64,000 bases of DNA from positions 124,001 through 188,000 of the forward strand of contig NZ_LZHG01000004.1 in assembly GCF_001690355.1 (NCBI RefSeq), written 5' to 3'. This document shows positions 49,411 through 60,456 of this stretch, piece by piece. The DNA comes from Gilliamella sp. Choc4-2 (GTDB taxonomy: Bacteria; Pseudomonadota; Gammaproteobacteria; Enterobacterales; Orbaceae). Each line of letters opens with the position of its first letter. Position 1 is the stretch's first letter. The notes below the pieces were generated by a model. That model worked only from the letters and a program-made list of their open reading frames with translations, was not told the origin of the DNA and ran no database searches. Made by a program: the position numbers and the translations under genes.

Positions 49411-52044
49411 TTAGTCTTCTAGTGCCTTGTTAATTTTTTCAAATAAATCTTTAGATAAATTTTCAATTTTTAGCAATGCTTCAAGTGCTTTTTGCATTTG
49501 TTGTTGACGCTTTTTGTCATAACGTTTTAATCGAATTAGAGGATCGATAAGCCTTGCTGCAACTTGCGGGTTTTTTTGGTTTAACTCAGTAAGAATCTCA
49601 ACTAAAAATTGATAACCACTGCCATCTTCAGCGTGAAATGCCACAGGGTTATTATTTACAAATGCTCCAATTAATGCACGGATCCGATTTGGGTTACTGA
49701 GTGTAAATGAGCGGTGAGTTAATAATTTTTTCACGGTAGCAAGAACATTCTTTTCTGGGCTTGTTGCGTTTAGTGCTAACCATTTGTCCATAACAAGTCC
49801 ATCTTGATGCCATTTGTCATCAAAGTTAGCCAATAACTCAGTTCGACAATCAAGTTCAGCTTTTACAGCTACACTTAAGGCGGCTAAACAATCAGTCATA
49901 TTATTTGCTTGATAATATTGTTGGTTAACCAATGTATTGGCGTACGAATTATCATCGGCATGAGCTAATAAAGTTAAACAACAGTTTTTAAGTGACCGCT
50001 TAGCAATATCGTTATGTTTAATTTGATATTGTGATGTTTTATTGTGGTGATAAACGGCTAATAATTCATCATAAAGTTCGTTTGCAAAATGAGTTAACAA
50101 AAATAGACGCACTTGATGAATTGCAATTGGATCAACCACAGTAAATAAATTTGCCAACTCGTTTTCAGATGGCAAGGTTAATATTTGTGCAATAAGGAAA
50201 GGGTCAGTTTTTTCTGATAACAATACGGCTCTAAATGCATCTAATACTGAATCAGGCAACATTAAATTTTGATTTTCTTGATAATTTTTCACATTCAAGC
50301 GAACATATTTTGCTAATAACATTTGAGCTGCATCGTAACGGCTAAATGCGTTAGTAGCGTGTTGCATTAAGAAAATAAGATCATTATCTTGATAATCATA
50401 AGTTAACTTAACAGGTGCTGAAAAATCACGTAGTAATGAAATGATTGGTTTTTGAGTTACGTTATCAAAGATAAATTGTTGTTTGTTTTTTGTTAAATTT
50501 AAAACATGGTGAACAGGTTTGCCTTGGTATTGTAGTGGAATTATTTCACCATTATGTTGATATAACTCGATATCAAGTGGGATATGCAAAGCCTGTTTTT
50601 GTGCTTGATCTTGAGTAGCTGGTGTATATTGTTCTACTGTTAAAGTATATTGTTGATTTTTCTCGTCATAATTATCGGTAACGGTTAATTCAGGTGTTCC
50701 TGATTGGCTATACCATAATTTAAATTGAGTTAAATCGATACCTGAGGCATCTTGCATGGCTGCAACAAAATCATCACAAGTTGCGGCACTACCATCATGG
50801 CGTTTAAAATAAAGTTTCATCCCTGCTTGGAATTTATCTTCTCCTAATAAAGTATGCATCATACGAATAACTTCAGCGCCTTTTTCATACACGGTGACTG
50901 TGTAAAAGTTATTCATTTCTATTACTTGTTCAGGCCGAATAGGGTGAGACATTGGGCTAGCATCTTCGGCAAATTGAACGGTGCGCAAAAGTTTGACATC
51001 CTCAATGCGTTTTATTGCACGAGATCCCATATCAGCGCTAAATTCCTGATCTCGAAATACAGTTAATCCTTCTTTTAAACTAAGTTGGAACCAGTCGCGA
51101 CAGGTTACCCGATTACCAGTCCAGTTGTGAAAATATTCATGACCAATTACACCTTCAATACCTAGATAGTCATCATCTGTTGCTGTTTGAGGTTTGGCAA
51201 GCACATATTTTGAATTAAAGATATTTAATCCTTTGTTTTCCATTGCTCCCATATTGAAAAAATCAACCGCTACAATCATAAAGATATCTAAGTCGTATTC
51301 AAGCCCAAAACGTGTTTCGTCCCAACGCATGGCATTTTTTAAGCTTGTCATTGCCCACTGCGACCGATCTAAATTACCTTTATCAACGTAAATTTCTAAA
51401 TCAACTTTCCGTTTTGATTGCGTGATAAACTGATCTTTTAAAATATCAAAATCACCAGCAACTAATGCAAATAAGTAAGCCGGTTTTGGAAAAGGATCTT
51501 GCCATTGTACCCAATGACGTCCATCGGCAAGTTCGCCTTGCGCTATGCGATTACCGTTCGAAAGTAGATAAGGATAATGTTGTTTATTCGCGGTAATACG
51601 TGTTGAAAAGCATGCAAGAACGTCAGGTCTGTCAAGATAATAAGTAATATGACGGAATCCTTCTGCTTCACATTGAGTACAAAGCGCATTGCCTGATACA
51701 TATAAACCTTCAAGGGCTGTATTATCAATTGGTTTGATTTCATTAACAATTGTTAAGGTAAATTCGGTAGGAACGCCTTGGATGATTAACCCGCTTGCTG
51801 TAATCTGATAATCATGCCATGGTTGTTCGTCAATATTAACAGAAATCAATTTAAGGTCTTCACCATCTAAAATTAAATTGTCCGCTTCATTATTTTTTTT
51901 AACAACACGGCTGCGAGCTGTGACGGTTGTTATTTCGGGTGCTAAATCAAAATCAAGATCAATGTTGGTAATAGTAAAATCAGACGCTTTATAATCAAGA
52001 CGATTTTTGGCAATAGGTTGCGACTCAGGCGTTTTTGTATTCAT
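49411..52044 (-). CDS. pepN: Aminopeptidase N
   Basis: PepN is the main cytoplasmic M1 zinc aminopeptidase and finishes breakdown of peptides. The substrate N-terminus motif GAMEN and the zinc motif H302-E-x2-H306 (GHEYFHNWTGNRV), with the third ligand Glu in LKEGLTVFRDQE, are all intact. It is 877 aa (E. coli 870). It is divergent from pncB, as in E. coli. Confidence 0.98.
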   Translation of the reverse strand: MNTKTPESQPIAKNRLDYKASDFTITNIDLDFDLAPEITTVTARSRVVKKNNEADNLILDGEDLKLISVNIDEQPWHDYQITASGLIIQGVPTEFTLTIVNEIKPIDNTALEGLYVSGNALCTQCEAEGFRHITYYLDRPDVLACFSTRITANKQHYPYLLSNGNRIAQGELADGRHWVQWQDPFPKPAYLFALVAGDFDILKDQFITQSKRKVDLEIYVDKGNLDRSQWAMTSLKNAMRWDETRFGLEYDLDIFMIVAVDFFNMGAMENKGLNIFNSKYVLAKPQTATDDDYLGIEGVIGHEYFHNWTGNRVTCRDWFQLSLKEGLTVFRDQEFSADMGSRAIKRIEDVKLLRTVQFAEDASPMSHPIRPEQVIEMNNFYTVTVYEKGAEVIRMMHTLLGEDKFQAGMKLYFKRHDGSAATCDDFVAAMQDASGIDLTQFKLWYSQSGTPELTVTDNYDEKNQQYTLTVEQYTPATQDQAQKQALHIPLDIELYQHNGEIIPLQYQGKPVHHVLNLTKNKQQFIFDNVTQKPIISLLRDFSAPVKLTYDYQDNDLIFLMQHATNAFSRYDAAQMLLAKYVRLNVKNYQENQNLMLPDSVLDAFRAVLLSEKTDPFLIAQILTLPSENELANLFTVVDPIAIHQVRLFLLTHFANELYDELLAVYHHNKTSQYQIKHNDIAKRSLKNCCLTLLAHADDNSYANTLVNQQYYQANNMTDCLAALSVAVKAELDCRTELLANFDDKWHQDGLVMDKWLALNATSPEKNVLATVKKLLTHRSFTLSNPNRIRALIGAFVNNNPVAFHAEDGSGYQFLVEILTELNQKNPQVAARLIDPLIRLKRYDKKRQQQMQKALEALLKIENLSKDLFEKINKALED

Positions 52045-52154
52045 ATTTTTATGACCTTTTGGTTGGTACTCAATTTATATGTTGTGCTATTTCATATTAT
52101 AACCGATTAAAAACAATCTTATTACATAATTAATCTATATCTTCATTATTATTC

Positions 52155-52163
52155 TGCTATAAT
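52155..52163 (+). promoter_or_regulatory. Extended -10 promoter of pncB
   Basis: TG at 52155-52156, one base, then TATAAT at 52158-52163 form an extended -10 element, about 40 nt before the pncB start. The -35 region is poor, as is usual for this promoter class. Confidence 0.5.
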
Positions 52164-52201
52164 CTTCGGAATTTTATTTAAAGTAATAGCACTAAATTTA
52201 C

Positions 52202-53395
52202 ATGTTACCAGCGATAATTACATCAATATTAGATACTGATGCTTATAAGTTGCATATGCAGCAAGCTGTATTTCATCACTATCCAAATACAACAGTAGTT
52301 GCACAGTTTCGTTGCCGTAGTGATGATTTATTGGGGCAATATGTTGATGAAATAATACATCAAGTCAAATTAATGGAATCATTAGCGCTGTCTGATGATG
52401 AATTTAACTATTTATCAAATATTTCTTTTTTTAAATCTGACTATTTAAATTGGCTCAAAAAATGGCGTTTTAACAGTGATCTGCTCACTATCAAAAATGA
52501 AAATGGAGTGCTTTCTATTACAATTGAAGGTAAATGGTTAGATGTTATTTTATGGGAAGTGCCATTACTTGCTGTTATTAGTGAGATTGTTCATAAAGAT
52601 CGTTCACCAAATATTGGCGTTCCAGAGGCACTAGCTAGGCTAAAAGATAAATTAGCATTGTTTAATGAAAAAACAGTTAATATGGATATGTCTGGTTTTA
52701 ACTTAATGGATTTTGGTACACGTAGGCGTTATTCGTTTGCGGTGCAAGAAGCTGTTGTCAGTTATTTGAAAACGCACTTTAATCACTTCCATAGCACGAG
52801 CAATTATTTACTTGCCTATCGTTTAGGGCTCACCCCTGTTGGAACGCAAGCACACGAATGGTTTCAAGCCCATCAACGTTTAAGCACCAATCTTCAAAAT
52901 TGCCAAAGAAATGCTCTTCAGGTTTGGTTAGATGAATATCCTAATAACTTGGGAGTAGCATTAACTGATTGTATTACAATGGATGCGTTTTTACGTGATT
53001 TTAATTTACACTTTGCCTCTCACTACCAAGGACTTCGTCATGATTCGGGTGATTCAATTGAATGGGGAGAAAAAGCGATTGCTCATTACAAACAGTTGGG
53101 CATAAATCCGCAAACGAAAATGTTAGTTTTTTCAGATAGTTTAAATTTTGATAAAGCGATTAATATCTACCAACATTTTAATCATCGCGTAAAATTATCT
53201 TTTGGTGTGGGTGGGTTTTTAGCTTGTGATATTCCATCAACAGAAACCAATACTAAATCATTGAATATTGTAATTAAATTAACGGAATGCAATAATCAAT
53301 CTGTTGCGAAACTATCAGATAGCCCAGGTAAAACGATTTCCCAGGATTTAGATTTTATCGATGAGCTAAAACGAACTTTTAGTGTTAAAAATTGA
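52202..53395 (+). CDS. pncB: Nicotinate phosphoribosyltransferase
   Basis: PncB converts nicotinate and PRPP to nicotinate mononucleotide, the entry of the Preiss-Handler NAD salvage route. The [19 protein letters not shown]-terminal block, [10 protein letters not shown] and [17 protein letters not shown] are family signatures. It is 397 aa (E. coli 400). Together with the NadR-type adenylyltransferase at 62.6 kb it suggests reliance on salvaged pyridine precursors. Confidence 0.97.
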   Translation: MLPAIITSILDTDAYKLHMQQAVFHHYPNTTVVAQFRCRSDDLLGQYVDEIIHQVKLMESLALSDDEFNYLSNISFFKSDYLNWLKKWRFNSDLLTIKNENGVLSITIEGKWLDVILWEVPLLAVISEIVHKDRSPNIGVPEALARLKDKLALFNEKTVNMDMSGFNLMDFGTRRRYSFAVQEAVVSYLKTHFNHFHSTSNYLLAYRLGLTPVGTQAHEWFQAHQRLSTNLQNCQRNALQVWLDEYPNNLGVALTDCITMDAFLRDFNLHFASHYQGLRHDSGDSIEWGEKAIAHYKQLGINPQTKMLVFSDSLNFDKAINIYQHFNHRVKLSFGVGGFLACDIPSTETNTKSLNIVIKLTECNNQSVAKLSDSPGKTISQDLDFIDELKRTFSVKN

Positions 53396-53560
53396 TAATA
53401 ATTTACACTTAACCTATTGTTCATATTAGAAAATAAAAATTAGTAATAAGGATTTTATTATTCAAAAATTCTATTTTGCTATGGAATAACCATTTGAATA
53501 TATCTGTATTACTTTAAATATTATTTAAACAATTAATTAATGTAGAGATGGATAATTAAA

Positions 53561-54964
53561 ATGACTTCAATTGCTCCTATTGTTGATGTGTTACAAGGCA
53601 AAATTGCTGTTGGTAGCACAATTTCGGTTCAAGGTTGGGTAAGAACTCGGCGTGATTCTAAAGCAGGCATTTCATTTTTAGCCGTTTATGATGGTTCTTG
53701 CTTTGATCCTATTCAAGCAGTTATTGAAAATAATTTACCTAATTATGAACAAGAGATCTTACGTTTAACGGCTGGTTGTTCGGTTAAAGTGACCGGTAAA
53801 GTGGTGGAGTCCCCAGGTCAAGGTCAAAAATATGAATTACAAGCAACGCAAGTTCAAGTATATGGCTTTATTGATGATCCCGAAACTTACCCAATGGCAG
53901 CAAAGCGTCATTCGATTGAATATCTTCGTGAAGTGGCTCACTTGCGTGCAAGAACCAATATTGTTGGTGCGATAACGCGTGTACGCCATACGCTTGCGCA
54001 AGCTATTCATCAATTTTTTGATGAACGTGGTTTTTATTGGTTATCAACTCCTATTATTACCGCATCAGATACTGAAGGGGCGGGCGAAATGTTCCGCGTT
54101 TCGACACTTGATATGCTAAATCTGCCTAAATCTGATAATGGTAAAGTTGATTTTGATAAAGATTTCTTTGGTAAAGAAGCTTTTTTAACCGTTTCTGGAC
54201 AATTAAACGCTGAAACTTATGCTTGTGCACTTTCTAAAGTTTATACTTTTGGTCCAACATTTAGAGCAGAGAACTCAAATACTACTCGCCATTTAGCTGA
54301 GTTTTGGATGATGGAGCCTGAAGTAGCATTCGCTGATCTAAATGATAATGCAAAGCTTGCTGAAGATATGTTGAAATATGTGTTTAAAGCTGTGCTAGAA
54401 AAACGAGCTGACGATATGCAATTTTTTGCACAGCATGTCGATAAAGAAGCAATCAATCGCCTTGAAAACTTTATTAATGCTGATTTTGCTCAAGTGGATT
54501 ACACTGATGCTATTACCATTTTACAAAATTGTGATGTTAAATTTGAAAACCCAGTCAGCTGGGGAATTGATTTAGCTTCAGAACATGAGCGTTATTTAGC
54601 TGAACAACATTTTAAAGCACCAGTGGTAGTAAAAAACTATCCGAAAGATATTAAAGCTTTTTATATGCGTATGAATGATGACGGTAAAACGGTAGCGGCA
54701 ATGGATGTTTTAGCGCCAGGAATTGGTGAAATCATTGGTGGATCTCAGCGTGAGGAACGTTTAGATATGTTGGATAAGCGCATGGAAGAATTGGGACTCA
54801 AAAAAGAAGATTATTGGTGGTATCGTGATTTACGTCGATACGGTACTGTGCCGCATTCTGGTTTTGGTTTAGGCTTTGAACGTTTAATTGTTTATGTTAC
54901 AGGCGTACAAAACGTGCGCGATGTTATACCATTCCCAAGAACACCGAGGAATGCGAATTTTTGA
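53561..54964 (+). CDS. asnS: Asparaginyl-tRNA synthetase
   Basis: AsnS charges tRNA-Asn. An N-terminal OB-fold anticodon-binding domain ([14 protein letters not shown]) precedes a class II catalytic core with motif 2 ([21 protein letters not shown]) split across about 228-250, and motif 3 near the C-terminus ([12 protein letters not shown]). It is 467 aa (E. coli 466). As in E. coli, it lies between pncB and a porin gene. Confidence 0.98.
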   Translation: MTSIAPIVDVLQGKIAVGSTISVQGWVRTRRDSKAGISFLAVYDGSCFDPIQAVIENNLPNYEQEILRLTAGCSVKVTGKVVESPGQGQKYELQATQVQVYGFIDDPETYPMAAKRHSIEYLREVAHLRARTNIVGAITRVRHTLAQAIHQFFDERGFYWLSTPIITASDTEGAGEMFRVSTLDMLNLPKSDNGKVDFDKDFFGKEAFLTVSGQLNAETYACALSKVYTFGPTFRAENSNTTRHLAEFWMMEPEVAFADLNDNAKLAEDMLKYVFKAVLEKRADDMQFFAQHVDKEAINRLENFINADFAQVDYTDAITILQNCDVKFENPVSWGIDLASEHERYLAEQHFKAPVVVKNYPKDIKAFYMRMNDDGKTVAAMDVLAPGIGEIIGGSQREERLDMLDKRMEELGLKKEDYWWYRDLRRYGTVPHSGFGLGFERLIVYVTGVQNVRDVIPFPRTPRNANF

Positions 54965-55018
54965 ACTTAATAGAAAATAAAAATAAATATACTTATTTAT
55001 GATAAAAAAGCAAATTGA

Positions 55019-55070
55019 TGTTTGGCTATTTTTTGGATGAAAAATAACCAAACAGAAGTGTTTTTCGTCT
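55019..55070 (+). terminator. Hairpin downstream of asnS
   Basis: A 15-bp stem with one mismatch (55019-55033 with 55040-55054) and a 6-nt loop lies about 55 nt past asnS. A five-T run begins 7 nt after it. It is a probable terminator, with an imperfect U tract. Confidence 0.5.
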
Positions 55071-55098
55071 TAGACATCATATTTAATGAAAAGTTCGC

Positions 55099-55126
55099 TT
55101 GATTTTAAAATTTTTTTATACATAAT
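55099..55126 (+). promoter_or_regulatory. Candidate promoter of the first porin gene
   Basis: TTGATT at 55099-55104 and CATAAT at 55121-55126 are 16 nt apart, predicting a leader of about 120 nt. Porin leaders in relatives are often targets of small RNAs; I did not identify one. Confidence 0.35.
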
Positions 55127-55251
55127 TTACGCTACTGTAAAAAGTAAATAAAGATAATAGAAATATTATTTTAACTGAATAATTTTTGTACGAAATTAGA
55201 TGCTAAACTTATAGGAAAAGTGTCTTATTTATAATAACCATGAGGTAAGAA

Positions 55252-56382
55252 ATGAAACGTAATCTATTAGCAATCGCTATTCCAGCACTTCTAGCTGCTG
55301 CTGGAGCAAATGCTTCTATCGAAGTTTGGAACAAAGACGGTAATAAAGTTGATTTTTATGGTCGTGTAAAAGCAGCTAACCATATTACTGACCGTGGACA
55401 CAAAGATGAAGGTGATCACACTTCAGCTCGTTTAGGTATGTCTGGTCAAACTCAAATCACTAACTGGCTATCAGGTTATGGTCGTTGGGAATACGAAGCG
55501 GAAGCGGGTAAAAAATCTGATAACGAAGTACGTTATGCATTTGCTGGTTTAAACTTTGGTGACTTTGGTTCATTTGATTATGGTCGTAATGACGGTGTGT
55601 TAAAAGCAATTACTGCTTATACAGACGTATTACCAGAATTTGGTGGTGATGCAGCTAACAACAACTGGAATGTACTTTCATCTCGTACTAAAGCTGTTGC
55701 TACTTATCGCAACAATAACTTCTTTGGTTTAAATGATGACGTTAGCTTTGCAGTTCAATATGCAGATAATGGCGACAACTCAAGTACTGTTGATTCTATC
55801 AAAGGTAAATCAAGAGAAGCATATGGTGCAAACATCCAATGGCGTATTTTTGATACTGGTTTAACTGCTGGTGCAGGTTATGCTCAATCAACAGTTAGCC
55901 AAACTCGCCACAATACTTGGGCTACTGGTCTTAAATATGATAACTACAACGTATATTTCGGTGCTAGCTACTTCCAAAGTAAAATTAAACAAGTTGGTTT
56001 TGAAGATGAAGACGGTGATGCATACTCTTCTGATCTTAAAATCAGAGGTATTGAGTTAGTTGCTCAATATGGTATTGATTTAGAAATTGGTCGTTTAACT
56101 CCATCATTAGCATATGTTCAACATAAAGCTAAATACAATGAGTCTCATGGTGAATGGTTATATCGCAATGGTTCAATTACTTCACCATTAGCTAAATATG
56201 TTTCTGTTGGTGCAACATATGACCTAAACAAAAACTTCAGCGCTATCGTTGAATATCAATTCAATTTACTTGATCGTAAAGATATTGGTGCAGCAGATAA
56301 CACAGCTCATCAACGTGACCGTCATTTAAATAAACCTGGTACAAAAGATACCTTAGCTCTTGGTTTAATCTACCAATTCTAA
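55252..56382 (+). CDS. Outer-membrane general porin, paralogue 1
   Basis: This is a trimeric 16-stranded porin of the OmpC/OmpF type that lets small hydrophilic solutes cross the outer membrane. A 21-residue signal peptide ends GANA. The mature protein starts SIEVWNKDGNKVDFYGR, the typical first strand, and ends with Phe after IYQ, the BamA-recognised end. The constriction-loop PEFGGD is present. At 376 aa it is a normal size. GAGG precedes the start. A closely related second copy follows after 299 nt. I give no symbol because orthology to a specific porin is unclear. Confidence 0.92.
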   Translation: MKRNLLAIAIPALLAAAGANASIEVWNKDGNKVDFYGRVKAANHITDRGHKDEGDHTSARLGMSGQTQITNWLSGYGRWEYEAEAGKKSDNEVRYAFAGLNFGDFGSFDYGRNDGVLKAITAYTDVLPEFGGDAANNNWNVLSSRTKAVATYRNNNFFGLNDDVSFAVQYADNGDNSSTVDSIKGKSREAYGANIQWRIFDTGLTAGAGYAQSTVSQTRHNTWATGLKYDNYNVYFGASYFQSKIKQVGFEDEDGDAYSSDLKIRGIELVAQYGIDLEIGRLTPSLAYVQHKAKYNESHGEWLYRNGSITSPLAKYVSVGATYDLNKNFSAIVEYQFNLLDRKDIGAADNTAHQRDRHLNKPGTKDTLALGLIYQF

Positions 56383-56396
56383 TTTCTTAGTATCTC

Positions 56397-56422
56397 AAAA
56401 AAGGCACTTTTGTGCCTTTTTT
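56397..56422 (+). terminator. Terminator of porin 1
   Basis: An 11-bp stem (56397-56407 with 56412-56422) with a TTTT loop ends in six Ts and lies 14 nt after the stop codon. Confidence 0.88.
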
Positions 56423-56681
56423 CTCGCCTTTTAAAGCTATTCCTACCTAAAAACACATTTTATGTTTAAAAGAAATTTATTTCTGGAACTAGAATAAAAA
56501 CGAATTTCGCAGAAATTATCTAACTAATATTGTTTATTAGCAATGTGAGCAATAAAAATCCAATATCTAAATAGTAGATATCACAATAATAATGTAATTG
56601 TTAATCACGTTAGCAATTATTTATTAACCGAGAGCAAAGTAATTTGCATCTTTAATAATAAATACCTATGAGGGTAACAAA

Positions 56682-57833
56682 ATGAAACGTAATCTATTAG
56701 CAATCGCTATTCCTGCACTTTTAATTGCGGGCACAGCAGGCGCATCTATTGAAGTGTGGAACAAAGATGGTAATAAAGTTGACTTTTATGGTCGAGTTTA
56801 TGCTTTAAATTATATTACTGATCGTAACAATCAAACTGGCGAAGGCGATAAAACTACGGCACGTTTGGGTATGTCAGGTCAAACTCAAGTTACTGACTGG
56901 TTATCTGGTTATGGACGTTGGGAATATGAAACTGCCACTGGTAAAAATTCAGATAATGAAACTCGTTATGCATTTGCTGGTTTAAACTTTGGTGACTTTG
57001 GTTCATTTGATTATGGACGAAACGATGGTATATTAAAGACATTAACTTCTTACACTGACGTATTACCAGAATTTGGTGGTGATGCTTCTGATAATGATCT
57101 TTACGCATTAACTGCTCGAACTAAAGCTGTAGCAACTTACCGTAACTCAGATTTCTTTGGTTTAGTAAATGGCCTACGTTTTGCTGTACAATATGCGGAC
57201 AATGGTGATAATAGCTCTACTCGCCACTTCAATACTTTTGAAAGCCACAACGGTCATGATAGTGCTGAAGCATGGGGATCAGTAATTGATTGGGATATGT
57301 TTGATACTGGTTTAACTATAGGTGCAGGTTATGCACAAACAGGTGGACATAAAGATGCTAAATCATGGTCTGCAGGTATCAAATATGACAATAATAATGT
57401 TTATTTAGCAGCCTTATACATTCAAGGTAAACAAAAATACGGTTGGAACAATGCCTCAAGTACACGTAATGCTGATGATTTAAAAACTAAAGGTTTTGAA
57501 GTTGTAGCACAATACGGTATTGACTTTGACATTGGTCGTTTAACACCATCTGTTGCTTATATCCAACATAGAGTTGAAGATGCATCAAGTTTAGCGAGAA
57601 GTGGTGACGTGGGACTTAAAGGTGATGATTTAACTAAATATGTTGATATTGGTGTAACTTACGATTTTAACAAAAATCTAAAAGCGCTTGTTGATTACAA
57701 AATCAATTTGTTAGATAAAGATGATATTGGCGCTCGTCGCAGTTTATATGGTAGTGACTATAGTGACAGTCATTCAATTGTCAAAGCAAACACTAAAGAT
57801 ACTGTTGCGCTTGGTTTAATTTATCAATTCTAA
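56682..57833 (+). CDS. Outer-membrane general porin, paralogue 2
   Basis: This second porin of 383 aa starts with the same 14 signal residues as its neighbour and shares most beta strands (GDFGSFDYGRNDG, YTDVLPEFGGD). It differs in surface loops, notably around residues 180-205 and 295-320 and near the C-terminus. It ends LGLIYQF. The upstream CTATGAGGGTAAC resembles the ribosome region of porin 1, so the duplication included the start region. It has its own terminator, and separate regulation is possible. Confidence 0.92.
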   Translation: MKRNLLAIAIPALLIAGTAGASIEVWNKDGNKVDFYGRVYALNYITDRNNQTGEGDKTTARLGMSGQTQVTDWLSGYGRWEYETATGKNSDNETRYAFAGLNFGDFGSFDYGRNDGILKTLTSYTDVLPEFGGDASDNDLYALTARTKAVATYRNSDFFGLVNGLRFAVQYADNGDNSSTRHFNTFESHNGHDSAEAWGSVIDWDMFDTGLTIGAGYAQTGGHKDAKSWSAGIKYDNNNVYLAALYIQGKQKYGWNNASSTRNADDLKTKGFEVVAQYGIDFDIGRLTPSVAYIQHRVEDASSLARSGDVGLKGDDLTKYVDIGVTYDFNKNLKALVDYKINLLDKDDIGARRSLYGSDYSDSHSIVKANTKDTVALGLIYQF

Positions 57834-57855
57834 TTAATTGTAATTGTATATCTTC

Positions 57856-57880
57856 AAAAAGGCACTTCGGTGCCTTTTTT
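57856..57880 (+). terminator. Terminator of porin 2
   Basis: A 10-bp stem (57856-57865 with 57870-57879) is capped by a stable C(TTCG)G tetraloop, followed by Ts. It resembles the porin 1 terminator and was probably duplicated with the gene. Confidence 0.9.
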
Positions 57881-57969
57881 ATTGCTACTAATCTTAACAA
57901 ATATGTCTTGCACTTTAATAGATACTCTGTTAAAAACGTCATAGACAATCATAGAGTAGGATAACCACA

Positions 57970-58428
57970 ATGCTTTATAGCACACGAAAATTAAAGGCTA
58001 AAAAAAATATTGCATTAGTTGCGCATGACCATTTAAAAGATTCTTTATTAACTTGGTGTAAGAAAAATTGTGAAGAGCTTTCACATCATCATTTGTGTGG
58101 TACTGGAACGACCGGCACGTTAATTAAAAAAGAGACTGGCTTAAATATTACTCCAATGCTCAGTGGTCCAATGGGGGGAGATCAGCAAATTGGTGCATTA
58201 ATTGCTGAAGGTAAAATTGATATTCTAATATTTTTCTGGGATCCACTTAATGCTGTACCACATGATCCAGATGTTAAAGCATTATTGCGGTTATCCACAG
58301 TTTGGAACATTCCTGTTGCCACAAATCAAGCTACAGCTAATGCATTAATTCAGTCTTCCATTTTTACTCAAGAGGTTGAAATCGAAATACCAGATTATCA
58401 AGCCTATCTAGCTGGAAGGATTAAATAA
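57970..58428 (+). CDS. mgsA: Methylglyoxal synthase
   Basis: MgsA converts dihydroxyacetone phosphate to methylglyoxal and phosphate, a bypass of lower glycolysis when phosphate is limiting. The phosphate loop GTGTTGT is at 44-50. The catalytic Asp71 is in SGPMGGDQQ, and the [17 protein letters not shown] block carries His98 and Asp101. It is 152 aa, equal to E. coli MgsA. Confidence 0.96.
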   Translation: MLYSTRKLKAKKNIALVAHDHLKDSLLTWCKKNCEELSHHHLCGTGTTGTLIKKETGLNITPMLSGPMGGDQQIGALIAEGKIDILIFFWDPLNAVPHDPDVKALLRLSTVWNIPVATNQATANALIQSSIFTQEVEIEIPDYQAYLAGRIK

Positions 58429-58710
58429 ATGTCCATCCCAAATCAGCAAAATAACTAAATAAATATAATTGATAATTTATTTATTTTTTTGAATATATTA
58501 TTTTTCAATTCGCCTTGTTAACAAGGTTGGATAGAGTGCATTGTTTACTCTGCTCTAAGAGGATTTATTGATCATACCTGTACGGATTATCTTTATGATA
58601 TATGTATATAAATTATTTTTCAGCATTTGCCATGGATAATATTAATAATTAGGTTAGCCATATTAAGGCTATTTACAATATTAATTTAAGTTAAACCACC
58701 AAACCAAGAA

Positions 58711-59490
58711 TTAAAATGCGGAAGATTGATTAACTTCACCATTTTTAAACAAAATTGCTTCATTGGTATTGAGTTTATGCCAAGTCTCATTGGAAGTTAA
58801 AGGTAATGTCGAAATAATTGTTACAACATCGTTTGGTGTAGTGTGCTTTTGAAAATCAATTTCCACGTTTTCATCGAGTAGTTTTGCTTTGCCAAAAGGT
58901 GCTTTACGAGTTATCCAGTGCAAATTGGTAGTGCAGTAAGCAAATACATATTGCCCGTCAGAAAGCAGCATATTAAATACACCAAACTGACTTAATTTAT
59001 CGGCACATTGTTTAATAAAATTAAACAACAGCAAATCATTGTTAGGTTTATGGGAATATCTTTGTTGTAATTGATTAATCAAATAACAAAAAGCATATTC
59101 ACTATCAGTTTCACCTACGGGTTGAAAAAGCCCAGTATCTAAATTTTGATAGTCAGCCAATTGCCCATTGTGAGCAAAAGTCCAGTTTTTCCCCCATAAT
59201 TCACGAGTAAATGGGTGAGTATTTTCTAGCGCAACACCGCCTCGGTTAGCTTGTCGAATATGTGCAATCACTGCTTTAGACTTTATAGGATATTGTTGAA
59301 CCATTTTTGCAATTGATGAAAAACTGCAAGGTTCTGGATCTTTGAATGTCCGGCAACCTTTGCCTTCATAAAAAGTAATACCCCAGCCATCTTTATGAGG
59401 ACCTTTCTCCCCACCACGTTTAATTAGGCTGGTAAAGCTAAAACAGATATCGGTTGGCACATTAGCGCTCATACCCAATAATTCACACAT
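58711..59490 (-). CDS. yafJ: Class II glutamine amidotransferase-like protein YafJ
   Basis: This is an Ntn-hydrolase amidotransferase domain protein. From ATG 59490 the product is 259 aa and begins MCELLGMSANVPTDICFSF, placing the nucleophile at Cys2 once Met is removed; an earlier frame start would bury the Cys and is rejected. The RQANRGGVALENTHPF and WTFAHNGQL blocks of the glutamine site are intact. The start is one base after the gmhA stop, as in E. coli where lpcA-yafJ are adjacent. The physiological acceptor is unknown. Confidence 0.9.
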   Translation of the reverse strand: MCELLGMSANVPTDICFSFTSLIKRGGEKGPHKDGWGITFYEGKGCRTFKDPEPCSFSSIAKMVQQYPIKSKAVIAHIRQANRGGVALENTHPFTRELWGKNWTFAHNGQLADYQNLDTGLFQPVGETDSEYAFCYLINQLQQRYSHKPNNDLLLFNFIKQCADKLSQFGVFNMLLSDGQYVFAYCTTNLHWITRKAPFGKAKLLDENVEIDFQKHTTPNDVVTIISTLPLTSNETWHKLNTNEAILFKNGEVNQSSAF

Positions 59491-59491
59491 T

Positions 59492-60070
59492 TCACTTGGC
59501 CATCTCTTTTTCAATAAGCATAATTAGAATATGAATCACTTTAATGTGAACTTCTTGTATGCGATCAGCGTAACCTAGATGTGGAACACGAATATCGACA
59601 TCGGCAAGCCCATTCATCTTACCACCATCTTTACCTGTAAGTGTAATAATTTTCATGTCTTTTTGTTTTGCAGACTCAATGGCTTTTAATACATTAGCTG
59701 AATTTCCTGAAGTTGAAATACCTAAAAGTACATCCCCTTTTTTACCAACACCTTCAACATAGCGAGAAAAAATATAATCAAACCCAAAATCATTACCCAC
59801 ACAAGAAATATGGCTTACATCAGATATTGCAATCGCGGGATAAGCTGGACGATTATCACGAAAACGACCAGTTAGCTCTTCAGCGAAATGCATGGCATCA
59901 CAGTGAGATCCTCCATTGCCACATGAAAGAACCTTACCTCCATGTTTAAATGAGTCAGCAATTAGCACTGCAGCTTTTTGAATATTTAAAAGATTATTGT
60001 TATCAGAAACAAAATTAGTCAATACATCAATTGCTTGATTTAACTCATTACGAATATTGTCAATGTACAT
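59492..60070 (-). CDS. gmhA: Phosphoheptose isomerase
   Basis: GmhA isomerises sedoheptulose-7-phosphate to D-glycero-D-manno-heptose-7-phosphate, the first step to the LPS inner-core heptose. From ATG 60070, with GGAG 8 nt upstream, it is 192 aa like the E. coli enzyme, beginning [11 protein letters not shown]. The SIS-domain blocks [18 protein letters not shown] and [11 protein letters not shown] are present. It implies a heptose-containing core, with precursor supplied from the pentose phosphate pathway. Confidence 0.97.
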   Translation of the reverse strand: MYIDNIRNELNQAIDVLTNFVSDNNNLLNIQKAAVLIADSFKHGGKVLSCGNGGSHCDAMHFAEELTGRFRDNRPAYPAIAISDVSHISCVGNDFGFDYIFSRYVEGVGKKGDVLLGISTSGNSANVLKAIESAKQKDMKIITLTGKDGGKMNGLADVDIRVPHLGYADRIQEVHIKVIHILIMLIEKEMAK

Positions 60071-60456
60071 CAATATTACTCCATCAATAATTTAATCTAT
60101 ACACCATTGTAATTCGTTAAAAACAGCTTGCAAGAGATAATCGAAAAATAACTTATTTTATCTAAATGTATTAGTTTTTTCCATATATAAAAATTAAAAA
60201 AATTTGGACATGGAAAGTCTGTGATTAAAATTTAGGCTTTATATTATTATTTCTAAAATATTTAAACTATCTAAATACAACATTTTCAATTGTTAAATTT
60301 ATTGTATCTACTTTTAAAAAATTAAAAGGATAGATCTCGGTTGCAACGCTATTTGCTAATAGGATAAGCCTTTAATTTGTGATACAATTTAAGAATAATT
60401 TTTTCACCGAAAGTAATAATGAAATTGCATTTAAAATCAATGAATAAGGAATAAAT
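60071..60456. other. gmhA-ribH divergent intergenic region
   Basis: These 386 nt must hold the promoters of gmhA (minus) and ribH (plus). TACAAT at 60383-60388 is a possible -10 for ribH but lacks a good -35. I saw no FMN riboswitch, no tRNA and no small gene with a ribosome site. Confidence 0.5.

Noticed and set aside
58513-58526. Palindrome CCTTGTTAACAAGG in the mgsA-yafJ gap
   Set aside because: Only a 5-bp stem can form and no T run follows in either direction. A 14-bp palindrome in this AT-rich DNA is not remarkable enough without other copies.
60071-60456. Search for an FMN riboswitch upstream of ribH
   Set aside because: None of the conserved RFN segments is visible; the region is uniformly AT-rich.
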